From: Hypericibacter adhaerens
Lineage (GTDB): Bacteria; Pseudomonadota; Alphaproteobacteria; Dongiales; Dongiaceae
DNA length: 64,000 nucleotides
Direction: 5' to 3'
Assembly: GCF_008728835.1 (NCBI RefSeq)
Contig: NZ_CP042582.1
Location: 248,001-312,000, forward strand
In this document: positions 16,640 through 24,878 of the stretch, one piece after another
Layout: every line of letters begins with the position of its first letter
Numbering within the stretch: position 1 is the first letter of the stretch
Program-made: the position numbers and the translations under genes
Notes under the pieces: generated by a model
Seen by the model: the letters and a program-made list of their open reading frames with translations, nothing else
Databases searched by the model: none
What the model was told of the DNA's origin: nothing

Positions 16640-17440
16640 TTAAAAGTTTTTCGCGGCAATCTCGTCCGACAGCGCATCGACGGTCGCGGCCAGCCGCGCC
16701 AGGTCTTGCGGCCGGGAGAGCCGATGGTCGCCATCCTTCACCAGCGTCACGGTAACGTCGCCGCCGCTCAACCGTTCGGCAGTACGCACCGCCCAGCGCC
16801 AGGGCACGTCCGGATCCTCCATGCCTTGCAGCAGCCGCACCGGGCAATTCACCGCGATCGGCTGGCCCAATAACAAATGATGGCGACCTTCCTCGATCAG
16901 CTTGAGTGTAATCGGCAGATCAGGGCCATAACGCGAGGGCTCATGCCATTCGCCATCGCGCAGCAGCTGCTCCTTGATGGGCGCGGTCATCCGGCTCCAC
17001 ATCAGCTCCTCGGTGAAATCCGGGGCGGCGGCGATTCCGACGAGCCCGGCCACGCGGGCCGGCCGCGCCAGCGCCGCCAGCAGCATGATCCAGCCGCCCA
17101 TGCTGGAGCCCACCAGGATCAGCGGGCCTTCGGTCAGGCGGTCGATGACGGCGAGCGCGTCCTCGCGCCAGCGCCCGATGGTGCCGTCGGAAAATTGTCC
17201 GGACGAGGCGCCATGGCCGAAATAATCGAAACAAAGAAAAGCTTGTCCCCGGTTCCGGCAGTGCGATTCGAGGAAAACCGCCTTGTTTCCCGACATGTCG
17301 GACGCGAACCCGCTCAAAAAAACCACACTTGGCAAATTTCGACCGTCAACGCCCTGGAATCGACGGTAGGCCGTTGTCGTCCCGTCTTCGCGTGCTAGAC
17401 TCAGATGGCGGGGGGACGAATCGCGTGGCGTGTCGGACAT
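16640..17440 (-). CDS. alpha/beta hydrolase
   Basis: A 266-residue serine hydrolase. The nucleophile elbow is GSSMGGW (catalytic Ser) near residue 116; the oxyanion region is VVFLSGFASDMSGNKA; the terminal His is in VKDGDHRLS. The sequence with FDYFGHGASSG resembles the ABHD10/acyl-protein thioesterase-like group of short bacterial hydrolases, although substrate prediction is insecure. No signal peptide, so cytoplasmic. The ATG at 17440 is divergent from the glycosyltransferase gene and the two 5' regions nearly touch. Confidence 0.88.
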   Translation of the reverse strand: MSDTPRDSSPRHLSLAREDGTTTAYRRFQGVDGRNLPSVVFLSGFASDMSGNKAVFLESHCRNRGQAFLCFDYFGHGASSGQFSDGTIGRWREDALAVIDRLTEGPLILVGSSMGGWIMLLAALARPARVAGLVGIAAAPDFTEELMWSRMTAPIKEQLLRDGEWHEPSRYGPDLPITLKLIEEGRHHLLLGQPIAVNCPVRLLQGMEDPDVPWRWAVRTAERLSGGDVTVTLVKDGDHRLSRPQDLARLAATVDALSDEIAAKNF

Positions 17441-17512
17441 GGCGTGGGTGTAATGGACGCAGCGGGATCGGTCGAGACCCCCGATCATAACATGACGATG
17501 AAGAGGCCGGCG

Positions 17513-18691
17513 ATGAGCGGGCCGGTTGTTCTCCAGGTGATGCCGACCTTGGCGCATGCCTCGGATCGTATCGCGCTGGACATCGCGGGGGCGGTGCATC
17601 ACGAGGGCGGCACGGCGCTGATCGCGTCGAGCGGCGGCCCGTTCGTGGCCGAGCTGCCGCGCTCGGGCGCGCGCCATCATCGCATCACGCTCGATCGCCG
17701 CAATCCTCTGGGCATGCTGGCCTCCGCCTCGAAGCTGGTGCGGCTGATCCGCAGCGACTCCGTCGACATCGTCCATGCGCGTGGCCTTCACGCCGCCTGG
17801 CCCGCCTATCTGGCGGCGCGCCGCACGGCCAAGCCCTTCGTCACGACATTCGATCTCGGCGGCCCGGCCGACGGCGCCTTCGATCGCTTCTATGCCGCGG
17901 CGCTGGCGCGCGGCGACCGCGTCATCGCGGTCTCCGAATTCGCCGCGCGGCTGGCCTACGAGCAGCACAAGGTCGACGACCGCCGCCTGCGCCTGGTGCG
18001 CCGGGGCATCGACACCGAGACCTTCGACCCCTCGCATGTGACGGCGCCGCGCATGATCCGCCTGGCGCGGCTCTGGGGCCTGCCGGACGACCTGCCGGTG
18101 CTGATGCTGCCGGGCCGGCTCATGCCGCATAACGGCCATGCGCTCCTGATCGACGCGCTGGCCCGGATCAAGAACCGCGCCTTCCACTGCCTCGTGGTCG
18201 GGGCCGAGGGCGACGATCCGGGCTATAGCGGCGAGATCGAGGAGCGGGCGCGGGCCGCCGGCCTCAATGGCCGCTTCCATATCGTGCCGGAATGCCGCGA
18301 CATGGCCGCCGCCTACATGCTGGCCGACGTGGTCTTGAGCGCCGCCCCGGCGCCCGAGGCCTTCAGCCTGGTTCTCGCCGAGGCCCAGGCCATGGGCCGC
18401 CCGGTGGTCTCGATCGACCGCGGCAGCGCCCGCGAGCAGGTGGCCGGCAACGAGATGGCCTGGCTGGTGCCGCCCGAGGATCCGGCGGCGCTGGCCTCCG
18501 CCATCGGCCGGGCGCTCGATCTCGACCCCGACCTCAGGGCTCGCCTCGCGGCCGAAACCGCCCAGCGCGCCCAGGCCCGCTACGCCCGAACTACCATGTG
18601 TGCCGGGACCTTGGCCGTCTATCGCGAGCTGATGGAACGGCCGAGCCCGCACCCGGCGCCCGCCTTGACAGAGGCCTCGATCCCCTCTTAA
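17513..18691 (+). CDS. glycosyltransferase family 4 protein
   Basis: A GT-B fold retaining glycosyltransferase, about 392 residues. The N-terminal acceptor domain begins VVLQVMPTLAHASDRIALDI. The C-terminal donor domain contains PVLMLPGRLMPHNGHALLIDAL and the EX7E motif in PEAFSLVLAEAQAMGRPVV, diagnostic for GT4. It probably transfers a nucleotide-activated sugar to a surface lipid or polysaccharide. Several in-frame ATGs exist (17453, 17492, 17498, 17513). The last has GAAGAGG at good spacing and leaves the first beta strand directly at the N terminus. Confidence 0.88.
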   Translation: MSGPVVLQVMPTLAHASDRIALDIAGAVHHEGGTALIASSGGPFVAELPRSGARHHRITLDRRNPLGMLASASKLVRLIRSDSVDIVHARGLHAAWPAYLAARRTAKPFVTTFDLGGPADGAFDRFYAAALARGDRVIAVSEFAARLAYEQHKVDDRRLRLVRRGIDTETFDPSHVTAPRMIRLARLWGLPDDLPVLMLPGRLMPHNGHALLIDALARIKNRAFHCLVVGAEGDDPGYSGEIEERARAAGLNGRFHIVPECRDMAAAYMLADVVLSAAPAPEAFSLVLAEAQAMGRPVVSIDRGSAREQVAGNEMAWLVPPEDPAALASAIGRALDLDPDLRARLAAETAQRAQARYARTTMCAGTLAVYRELMERPSPHPAPALTEASIPS

Positions 18692-18803
18692 TTCCGGCGG
18701 TTTGGGCGTTAATTACCCTTTCTCAACCTGAATCCGGTCGAGTCCCGGCGGGATTCACGAAGTTTCGACCCGCAAAACGGGCCGAAGAAGCATCAACGGC
18801 TCC

Positions 18804-20783
18804 ATGATTCACATCACGCTACCCGACGGCAGCCGCCGGTCCTACGACCAGCCGGTTTCCGGTGACGAGATTGCCGCCTCGATCGGCAAGGGCCTGGCGC
18901 GCGACGCGCTGGCCGTGAAGATCGACGGCGAGCTCAAGGATCTGGCGACGGTCATCGACCGCGACGCGAAGATCGAGATCGTCACCCGCAAGCATCCCGA
19001 CGCGCTCGAGCTTCTGCGCCACGACGCGGCCCATGTGCTGGCCGAGGCGGTGCAGGAGCTCTATCCCGGCACCCAGATCACCTTCGGGCCGGCGATCGAG
19101 AACGGCTTCTACTACGATTTCGTGCGCGACGAGCCCTTCACGCCCGAGGATTTCCTCAAGATCGAGCAGCGCATGCGCGAGATCGTCGATCGCGACGAGA
19201 AGATCACGCGCGAGATCTGGAGCCGCGACGAGGCCGTGCGCTGGTTCAAGGATCACGGCGAGAAATACAAGGCTGAATGGGTGCTCGAGATCCCGAAGGA
19301 CGAGGAGATCTCGATCTACCGTCAGGGCAGCTGGCTCGACATGTGCACGGGCCCGCATCTGCCCTCGACGGCCAAGCTGGGCAAGGCCTTCAAGCTGATG
19401 AAGGTGTCGGGCGCCTATTGGCGCGGCGACGCCAACAACCAGCAGCTCCAGCGCGTCTATGGCACGGCCTGGGCGGACGAGAAGCAGCTCCAGCAATATC
19501 TGACGATGCTGGAGGAGGCGGAGAAGCGCGACCATCGCCGCCTCGGCAAGGAGATGAACCTCTTCCACCAGCAGGAAGAGGCGGCCGGCATGGTGTTCTG
19601 GCATCCCAAGGGCTGGACGCTCTACCGCACGGTCGAGAACTATCTGCGCGGCCGGCTCGACCAGTCGGGCTATGTCGAGGTCAAGACGCCCCAGCTCGTC
19701 GACCGCAAGCTCTGGGAGGCCTCGGGCCACTGGGAAAAATTCCGCGAGAACATGTATCTCGCCGAGAACGAGGCGGGCCTGAAGGAATATGTTGCCGATC
19801 CCAGCCAGCGCATCTTCGCGCTCAAGCCGATGAACTGCCCCTGCCACGTGCAGATCTTCAACCAGGGGCTCAAGAGCTACCGCGACCTGCCGCTGAGGCT
19901 GGCCGAGTTCGGCTCCTGCCACCGCTTCGAGCCGGGCGGCGCGCTGCACGGCATCATGCGCGTGCGCAACTTCACGCAGGACGACGCGCATATCTTCTGC
20001 ACCGAGGACCAGATCACGGCCGAAAGCGTCGATTTCTGCCGGCTGCTGCTCGAGGTCTATGGCGATTTCGGCTTCACCGACGTGGCCGTGCGCTTCGCCG
20101 ACCGGCCCTTGAAGCGGGCCGGCACCGATGCCATCTGGGACAAGGCCGAAGCCGCGCTCAAATACGCGGTCGAGCGGGCCCAGCTTCCCTACACGATGGC
20201 ACCGGGCGAGGGCGCCTTCTACGGTCCCAAGCTCGAGTTCCACCTCAAGGACACAATCGGCCGGTCCTGGCAATGCGGGACGCTGCAGGTGGATTTCGTG
20301 CTGCCGGAGCGGCTCGACGCCAACTACATCGCCGAGGACGGGCAGAAGCACCGCCCCGTGATGCTGCACCGGGCCATCTTCGGCTCGATGGAGCGCTTCC
20401 TCGGCATCCTGATCGAGAACCATGCCGGCAAGCTGCCGCTCTGGCTCGCCCCGCTACAGGTTGTGGTCGCCACCATCACGGACGACAGCCGGTCCTATGC
20501 GGAAGAGGTCGCGGGCGCCCTGCGGGCCGCGGGCTTGCGGGTCGAGACCGACGCCCGCAACGAGAAGATCAACTACAAGGTCCGCGAGCACAGCCTGGCC
20601 AAGGTGCCGGTCCTGGCCGTGGTCGGCAAGCGCGAGGCCGAGAAGCGCGAGGTCGCCCTCAGGCGCCTGGGCGGGAATGAGCAGGAAGTCCTTGCGCTCG
20701 ATGAGGCGCTCAATAGACTAAAGGCAGAAGCGCGTTCGCCCGCGGGGAAGTCGGGCGCGGCGCTTGCGGCGGGCGCGTTCTAG
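18804..20783 (+). CDS. thrS: threonyl-tRNA synthetase
   Basis: A 659-residue class II synthetase. Order of domains: TGS (residues 1-62), the SAD editing region with [11 protein letters not shown], catalytic core, then anticodon-binding C terminus. The zinc Cys is in [10 protein letters not shown]. Motif 2 is [18 protein letters not shown], and motif 3 contains [13 protein letters not shown]. Length is close to the family norm (about 640-660). infC follows 62 bases downstream on the same strand, the classic thrS-infC arrangement. Confidence 0.97.
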   Translation: MIHITLPDGSRRSYDQPVSGDEIAASIGKGLARDALAVKIDGELKDLATVIDRDAKIEIVTRKHPDALELLRHDAAHVLAEAVQELYPGTQITFGPAIENGFYYDFVRDEPFTPEDFLKIEQRMREIVDRDEKITREIWSRDEAVRWFKDHGEKYKAEWVLEIPKDEEISIYRQGSWLDMCTGPHLPSTAKLGKAFKLMKVSGAYWRGDANNQQLQRVYGTAWADEKQLQQYLTMLEEAEKRDHRRLGKEMNLFHQQEEAAGMVFWHPKGWTLYRTVENYLRGRLDQSGYVEVKTPQLVDRKLWEASGHWEKFRENMYLAENEAGLKEYVADPSQRIFALKPMNCPCHVQIFNQGLKSYRDLPLRLAEFGSCHRFEPGGALHGIMRVRNFTQDDAHIFCTEDQITAESVDFCRLLLEVYGDFGFTDVAVRFADRPLKRAGTDAIWDKAEAALKYAVERAQLPYTMAPGEGAFYGPKLEFHLKDTIGRSWQCGTLQVDFVLPERLDANYIAEDGQKHRPVMLHRAIFGSMERFLGILIENHAGKLPLWLAPLQVVVATITDDSRSYAEEVAGALRAAGLRVETDARNEKINYKVREHSLAKVPVLAVVGKREAEKREVALRRLGGNEQEVLALDEALNRLKAEARSPAGKSGAALAAGAF

Positions 20784-20845
20784 CGCGGATTCTCCGGCCG
20801 GAACCCCCGCCATTTTCAGGTCAACATCGCTCAGGAGAAGTCAGC

Positions 20846-21382
20846 ATAGCCAGACCACCGCAGGAATCCGCGCCGTCACGTGACGGTCCGCGGATCAATC
20901 ACCAGATCAACGTGCCGCAGGTGCGGCTGGTGAAAGAGGATGGAACGATGGTGGGCGTCGTATCGATACGCGAGGCCCTGCTCATGGCGGAAGACGCGGG
21001 GCTCGATCTCGTCGAGATCTCGCCCAATGCCAGCCCTCCCGTCTGCAAGATTCTCGATTTCGGCAAGTTCAAATACGAGCTGCAGAAGAAAGAGAACGAG
21101 GCGCGCAAGAAGCAGAAGGTCATCGAGGTCAAGGAGATCAAGCTGCGCCCCGGCATCGACGAGCACGACTACCAGGTGAAGATGCGCTCGGTGCATCGCT
21201 TCCTCGAGGAAGGCGACAAGGTCAAGGTGACCATGCGCTTCCGCGGCCGCGAGATGGTGCATCAGGAGCTGGGCATGAAGGTGCTCGACCGGGTGCGTGC
21301 CGAGCTCGATGCGCTCGCCAAGGTCGAGCAGATGCCGCGCCTCGAAGGCCGGCAGATGATCATGGTCATGGCGCCCAAGTAA
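20846..21382 (+). CDS. infC: translation initiation factor IF-3, apparent ATA start
   Basis: IF-3 of 178 residues. The N-domain begins [19 protein letters not shown]; the C-domain includes [19 protein letters not shown] and [16 protein letters not shown]. The reading frame has no ATG before the conserved N-domain; a GTG at 20912 falls inside it and would remove essential sequence. An ATA at 20846 is in frame, 22 codons upstream, with AGGAGA at optimal spacing. infC is the well-known case of rare start codons (AUU, AUC, AUA), which let IF-3 repress its own translation, so ATA is the likely start. rpmI and rplT are displaced about 2 kb downstream. Confidence 0.93.
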   Translation: MARPPQESAPSRDGPRINHQINVPQVRLVKEDGTMVGVVSIREALLMAEDAGLDLVEISPNASPPVCKILDFGKFKYELQKKENEARKKQKVIEVKEIKLRPGIDEHDYQVKMRSVHRFLEEGDKVKVTMRFRGREMVHQELGMKVLDRVRAELDALAKVEQMPRLEGRQMIMVMAPK

Positions 21383-21474
21383 GGCGCCGCCGGAAACGGG
21401 GCGGATCGGCGAACGATCCGCCCCGTCTCATTTCCGCCCCGTTTCCGTCCGAGGATCGCGTCCCGGGAGACGAC

Positions 21475-21900
21475 ATGGCCGAGCCTGAAGAACAGCCCCG
21501 CGACATCATCGATGTCACCGCCGCGCCCAAAGCGGCGGTGGTGCGGCTGACACCGGTCGCCCCGATGCAACCTGCCGCCGCCGCGGAGCCCCTGCCGCCC
21601 GAGCCCGCCGCCTGGCCGTCGGAGGAAAGCGGGCCGTCGGCCGTCTTCGCCCTGCCGCCCGCCTATCTCCGCAAGCCGCCGGTCCTGGGCCTGCTGGCCG
21701 TCATCTACGGCATCGTGGCGCTGATCAAGCTGCCGATCCTGTTCGGGCCCTTGGCGATCCTGTTCGCGATCGCCGCCGCCTGCCGCAAGCAGTTCTGGTA
21801 TGCGGCGCTGGGGGCGGCCACCGGGGCCGCCGGCCTCGTCAGCTCGACCACCTTCTGGTTGCTGCTCGGTGGCGGCTGGCTCATCAATTATCTGCTCTAG
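21475..21900 (+). CDS. small membrane protein of unknown function
   Basis: A 141-residue protein. The first 65 residues are Pro/Ala-rich and look disordered and cytoplasmic. Hydrophobic segments follow at about residues 72-103 (LGLLAVIYGIVALIKL and PLAILFAIAAA) and 110-138 (YAALGAATGAAGLVSS, then FWLLLGGGWLINYLL). No family was recognised. ATG at 21475. It lies 92 bases downstream of infC and 32 bases before the Rieske fusion gene on the same strand, so it may be on the infC transcript. Confidence 0.7.
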   Translation: MAEPEEQPRDIIDVTAAPKAAVVRLTPVAPMQPAAAAEPLPPEPAAWPSEESGPSAVFALPPAYLRKPPVLGLLAVIYGIVALIKLPILFGPLAILFAIAAACRKQFWYAALGAATGAAGLVSSTTFWLLLGGGWLINYLL

Positions 21901-21932
21901 ATCGATCTGACATCGCTTGGGGGAGAGCGGCG

Positions 21933-23021
21933 ATGGCGAATCCCGATTGGCACCGGCTGGGTCCGGTCGAGACCTTGAAGCAGCGGTCGCTGCAGACCGT
22001 CACCGTGGCGGGCCGGCCGATCGCCTTGTCCTACGACGAAGGACGTTTCGGCGCGATCCTGGGCCGCTGCCTGCATGCGGGCGGGCCGCTGGGCGACGGC
22101 ACGCTCCGCAACGGCTATGTCGTTTGCCCCTGGCATGGCTGGACCTATCAGCGCGAGACCGGCGAGGGCGAGCCCGGCAGCACCGACGCCGTACCGCGCT
22201 ATCTGCTGAAGCAGGAGGGCGGCGAGCTCTTCATCGATCTCGCCTCGGGCACCCACCCGCGCGCGGCCTCGCACGAGCCCCATCCGCTGGCGCGCCGGCC
22301 CGAGCGCGCGCCGGGCGCGCTGCGCGTCGTGGGCATCTCGACCACCGTCATGGACCGGCAGGCGCCGCGCTACTCGACCTCGGAGGATCTGCTGGGCGTG
22401 GCGCTCGAGGCGGCGGCGGGCGATGGGGCGGAGACGAAGCTCATCCGGCTCGACAGCCTCAGGTTCCGCGCCTGCGAGGGCTACTACTCGAAGAGTGCGA
22501 ATGCCTGCACCTGGCCCTGCTCGATCACGCAGATGGACGACAAGGACGAGCTCACCGCCGTCTATGAGGCGCTGGTGCATTGGGCCGACGTGGTCCTGAT
22601 CGCGACGCCGATCCGCTGGGGCAATGCCAGCTCGCTCTATTTCAAGATGATCGAGCGGATGAACTGCATCCAGAACCAGATCACCACCCATAACCGCGTG
22701 CTGATCCGCAACAAGGTCGCGGGCTTCATCGTTACCGGCGGCCAGGACAATGTGCAGGCGGTGGCGGGCGAGATGATGATGTTCTTCGGCGAGCTGGGCT
22801 TCACCTTCGCCCAGTTCCCCTTCGTCGGCCACAGTCGCGGCTGGTCGGCCGAGGATATGGAGAACAATGTCGCGGCGGTGAAGGCCGACCAGGAGCTGCG
22901 GGAAGGCACGCGGGCGCTGGCCCGGCGCTGCCTGGAGCGGGCGCGGGATCTGGTCGCGGCCGGCGAGGGTGCCGCCCGGACCGAGCGCGGCGGCCGCAAG
23001 GCCAATGGCTCCTTGAAGTAG
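21933..23021 (+). CDS. Rieske [2Fe-2S] domain fused to flavodoxin-like FMN reductase
   Basis: A 362-residue two-domain protein. Residues 1-110 form a Rieske domain, with cluster ligands in GRCLHAGG (Cys-x-His) and CPWHGW (Cys-x-x-His). Residues about 125-340 resemble an NADPH-dependent FMN reductase/flavodoxin_2 domain (LRVVGISTTVMD, ADVVLIATPIRWGN, NKVAGFIVTGGQDN). A redox relay between FMN and the iron-sulfur cluster in one chain is the obvious inference; substrate and partner are unknown. No signal peptide is visible, so it is probably cytoplasmic. The C terminus is charged and low in complexity. It lies between infC and the ribosomal protein genes. Confidence 0.85.
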   Translation: MANPDWHRLGPVETLKQRSLQTVTVAGRPIALSYDEGRFGAILGRCLHAGGPLGDGTLRNGYVVCPWHGWTYQRETGEGEPGSTDAVPRYLLKQEGGELFIDLASGTHPRAASHEPHPLARRPERAPGALRVVGISTTVMDRQAPRYSTSEDLLGVALEAAAGDGAETKLIRLDSLRFRACEGYYSKSANACTWPCSITQMDDKDELTAVYEALVHWADVVLIATPIRWGNASSLYFKMIERMNCIQNQITTHNRVLIRNKVAGFIVTGGQDNVQAVAGEMMMFFGELGFTFAQFPFVGHSRGWSAEDMENNVAAVKADQELREGTRALARRCLERARDLVAAGEGAARTERGGRKANGSLK

Positions 23022-23103
23022 GGCCATCTAGCGCCTTTTTATTTTTTTTATAGAAGTGCGGGCGGCGAATTGGCCGTCAGGTTCACAGGGGAGAAAATAA
23101 TCC

Positions 23104-23132
23104 TTGACGACATATTAATATCGTGGTAATAT
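23104..23132 (+). promoter_or_regulatory. near-consensus sigma-70 promoter of the micro-ORF
   Basis: TTGACG at 23104-23109 and TAATAT at 23127-23132 with a 17-base spacer, inside an AT-rich island that contrasts with the surrounding GC-rich genes. The predicted start near 23139 leaves a leader of about 18 bases before the ATG at 23157. Confidence 0.7.
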
Positions 23133-23156
23133 TGACCTCAGAAAGGAGGTCACGCG

Positions 23157-23234
23157 ATGATATATAATTTAACATCATTAATATATCTAGCCATCGCGAT
23201 ACTATATCTAATGCTGTCTGCCTTGCATAGATAG
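23157..23234 (+). CDS. 25-residue hydrophobic micro-protein
   Basis: A 26-codon ORF (ATG to TAG) with a textbook Shine-Dalgarno GAAAGGAGGT seven bases upstream. The peptide starts MIYNLTSLIY and ends LSALHR. All but the ends is hydrophobic (Leu, Ile, Ala, Tyr), so it would form one transmembrane helix with a short basic tail. It uses ATA, TTA and CTA codons, almost absent from the neighbouring genes, which points to recent transfer or special selection. Its own promoter and terminator flank it. Size resembles single-helix accessory subunits of membrane complexes or type I toxins, but I recognise no homologue. Confidence 0.6.
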   Translation: MIYNLTSLIYLAIAILYLMLSALHR

Positions 23235-23259
23235 TAAGTCGCCGGTCGTTATATTAGGG

Positions 23260-23300
23260 AATCTGGGAGCTCTGTCACGGGCTCCCAGATTTTATTATTA
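23260..23300 (+). terminator. intrinsic terminator of the micro-ORF unit
   Basis: An 11-bp perfect stem AATCTGGGAGC / GCTCCCAGATT with a 9-10 base loop, followed by TTTATTATTA. This is one of the clearest factor-independent terminators in the window. It isolates the micro-gene from rpmI-rplT. Confidence 0.85.
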
Positions 23301-23368
23301 GAAGCGAAAGTTTTTATTTCTGAACAGGGCTGCAGCGGATGGTCACACCGCACGCCGGCGGCGATTCC

Positions 23369-23397
23369 TTGCCATTCCCGGCCTCCCCCTGTATAAC
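23369..23397 (+). promoter_or_regulatory. candidate rpmI-rplT promoter
   Basis: TTGCCA at 23369-23374 and TATAAC at 23392-23397, 17 bases apart, with TG directly before the -10 (extended -10 type). It lies after the micro-ORF terminator and about 90 bases before rpmI, as needed for a gene pair cut off from infC. Confidence 0.5.
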
Positions 23398-23486
23398 CGC
23401 GCGTCCTCGGCGAGCGAGACCGGGCCTGGATAGGGCATGCCCGGCCGCCCGAAGGACATAGATATCAAATACTTAGAGGACATGAA

Positions 23487-23687
23487 ATGCCCAAGATGAA
23501 GACCAAGAGCGGCGCCAAGAAGCGCTTCGCTCTCACCGCCACGGGCAAGGTCAAGATGACCCCGTCCCGCAAGCGCCATGGACTTTCGAAGCGCACCCAG
23601 AAGATGAAGCGTCAGGCCCGCGGCATGCGGATCATGGCCGACATGGATGCGGCGAACGTCAAGAAATTCTTCCTGCCGAACGGTTGA
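23487..23687 (+). CDS. rpmI: 50S ribosomal protein L35
   Basis: A 66-residue basic protein starting [14 protein letters not shown], the family signature, and continuing [18 protein letters not shown]. Length is the family norm (64-66). The ATG at 23487 is preceded by AGAGGA. A second ATG six bases upstream is out of the family alignment. It is followed 14 bases later by rplT. Confidence 0.98.
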   Translation: MPKMKTKSGAKKRFALTATGKVKMTPSRKRHGLSKRTQKMKRQARGMRIMADMDAANVKKFFLPNG

Positions 23688-23701
23688 GAGGGAGCTGAGC
23701 C

Positions 23702-24067
23702 ATGGCACGCGTCAAGCGGGGCGTCACCACCCACGCCCGTCACAAGAAGATCGTCGATATGGGCGCCGGCTATTTCGGCCGCGCCTCGACCAATTTCCGC
23801 GTCGCGATCGAGAAGGTCGAGAAGGGCCTGCAATATGCCTATCGCGACCGTCGCAACAAGAAGCGCGACTTCCGCGGTCTCTGGATCCAGCGCATCAATG
23901 CGGGCGTGCGCGAGCACGGCCTGACCTACTCGAAGTTCATCGCCGGCATGAAGAAGGCGGGGATCGAGGTGGACCGCAAGGTGTTGGCGGATCTCGCCGT
24001 GCGCGAGCCGGCCGCCTTCGGCGCGCTGGTGAAGCAGGCGAGCGACGCGCTCGGCAAGGGCGGCTGA
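23702..24067 (+). CDS. rplT: 50S ribosomal protein L20
   Basis: A 121-residue L20, required for early 50S assembly and in some bacteria a translational repressor of the rpmI-rplT mRNA. The family start [17 protein letters not shown] and the [19 protein letters not shown] segment are intact. GGGAGCTGAGCC precedes the ATG. The usual infC-rpmI-rplT linkage is broken here by two genes and an AT-rich island. Confidence 0.98.
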   Translation: MARVKRGVTTHARHKKIVDMGAGYFGRASTNFRVAIEKVEKGLQYAYRDRRNKKRDFRGLWIQRINAGVREHGLTYSKFIAGMKKAGIEVDRKVLADLAVREPAAFGALVKQASDALGKGG

Positions 24068-24084
24068 ACCGCCACCCTCCCGGA

Positions 24085-24519
24085 ATGCCGGATCACGACA
24101 TGAGCCCCGCCTCATGGGCCAAGGCCCGGATGGCGGGGCTTTTGCTTTCGGCCTCGCTCCTGGCGCCGCTGGCTCTCTCGGCTTGCGACCGGTACGGCGA
24201 CGATATCGCGCTGGTGAAGAAATCGCCGGTGCTGGGCGACACCACCGGCGAGAAGCTCTGCACCGACACCGCCGGCGCCCGCGGCAAGTTCGAATGGTCG
24301 GCCGGGAAATCCGAGACCTACAAGGACAACGACCAGATCGTCGAGGTCACCTGCAAGGTGACCAAGCCCGGCTCCTCGGGCGCCCAGCATGTGATCGAGT
24401 TCGCGTTCATCCATAACCGCCAGACCGAGAAGGTGGCGCTCGACCGGCTCCTGATCGACGGGAAGGAGCAGAGCCTGCTCTCCGGCGCGATGAACCTGAT
24501 GCTGCTGCAGCTGGATTGA
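24085..24519 (+). CDS. putative lipoprotein of unknown function
   Basis: A 144-residue protein with a signal sequence LLLSASLLAPLALSAC ending in a lipobox (LSAC), so Cys would be lipidated and the mature part would face the periplasm. The mature region has two further Cys (KLCTDTAG and EVTCKVTK) that may form a disulfide. No known family was recognised. It begins 17 bases after rplT and probably reads through from it. The ATG at 24085 or the one five codons later may be used. Confidence 0.75.
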   Translation: MPDHDMSPASWAKARMAGLLLSASLLAPLALSACDRYGDDIALVKKSPVLGDTTGEKLCTDTAGARGKFEWSAGKSETYKDNDQIVEVTCKVTKPGSSGAQHVIEFAFIHNRQTEKVALDRLLIDGKEQSLLSGAMNLMLLQLD

Positions 24520-24644
24520 GGCCTCTTATCCCTTCCCCCGCTTTGCGGGGGAAGGTTAGGAAGGGGGCTGCTCGGTATCCGACACCGAGCAGCCCCCTCC
24601 CCAACCCTCCTCCGTTCCGGGGGAGGGGATGAACCGCGGTTAGA
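24520..24644. repeat. cluster of GC-rich palindromes / terminator region
   Basis: Three palindromes follow the lipoprotein stop codon. CCTTCCCCCG / CGGGGGAAGG lies at 24531-24555. A 14-bp perfect stem GGGGGCTGCTCGGT / ACCGAGCAGCCCCC with a 7-base loop lies at 24563-24597. A weaker CCTCC / GGGGGAGG pair follows near 24605-24628. They probably end the rpmI-rplT transcript. The outer two resemble dispersed repeats at 12070-12233. Confidence 0.65.
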
Positions 24645-24674
24645 TTGACCGGCCGCCGGGCTTGCGCCTATCCT
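24645..24674 (+). promoter_or_regulatory. candidate pheST promoter
   Basis: TTGACC at 24645-24650 and TATCCT at 24669-24674 with an 18-base spacer. The expected start (24681-24683) coincides with an ATG that opens a 32-codon frame, so the leader would be translated without a 5' UTR. Confidence 0.45.
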
Positions 24675-24682
24675 CGCGCCCC

Positions 24683-24781
24683 ATGACGAGGATGATCGCA
24701 ACGCGCCGATTTACCGGCGGCCTGACCCAGACGACGGCCCGCCTCCCGGCGGCCGGCTCGGACAGGGCGCCGATGCCTTAG
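24683..24781 (+). CDS. possible leaderless pheST leader peptide
   Basis: A 32-residue frame (start MTRMIATRRFTGG, stop TAG at 24779) lies between the candidate promoter and the terminator hairpin before pheS. No Shine-Dalgarno is present, and the predicted transcription start falls at its ATG. It has only one Phe codon, unlike the Phe-rich E. coli pheM peptide, so classical Phe-dependent attenuation is not supported. It may be a chance frame. Confidence 0.3.
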   Translation: MTRMIATRRFTGGLTQTTARLPAAGSDRAPMP

Positions 24782-24816
24782 CGCGACCCGCCAGAGACGG
24801 CAGCGAGACCAGGCGA

Positions 24817-24851
24817 GAAGGGGCCGAGCCATGTTCGGCCCCTTCGCTTTT
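24817..24851 (+). terminator. intrinsic terminator / attenuator in the pheST leader
   Basis: An 11-bp perfect stem GAAGGGGCCGA / TCGGCCCCTTC with loop GCCATGT is followed by GCTTTTGTGCTTTT. It ends only 27 bases before the pheS ATG. Placed between promoter and gene, it can only act as an attenuator of pheST or as the terminator of a separate short RNA. Confidence 0.7.
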
Positions 24852-24878
24852 GTGCTTTTGAATTGAGGACGATTTCCG

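Noticed and set aside
20912-21382. infC starting at GTG 20912
   Set aside because: This would delete the first conserved strand of the IF-3 N-domain; the ATA at 20846 with its ribosome site fits better.
24683-24781. Classical PheM-type leader peptide
   Set aside because: Only one Phe codon is present, so Phe-tRNA-dependent ribosome stalling as in E. coli is not supported; kept only as a low-confidence frame.
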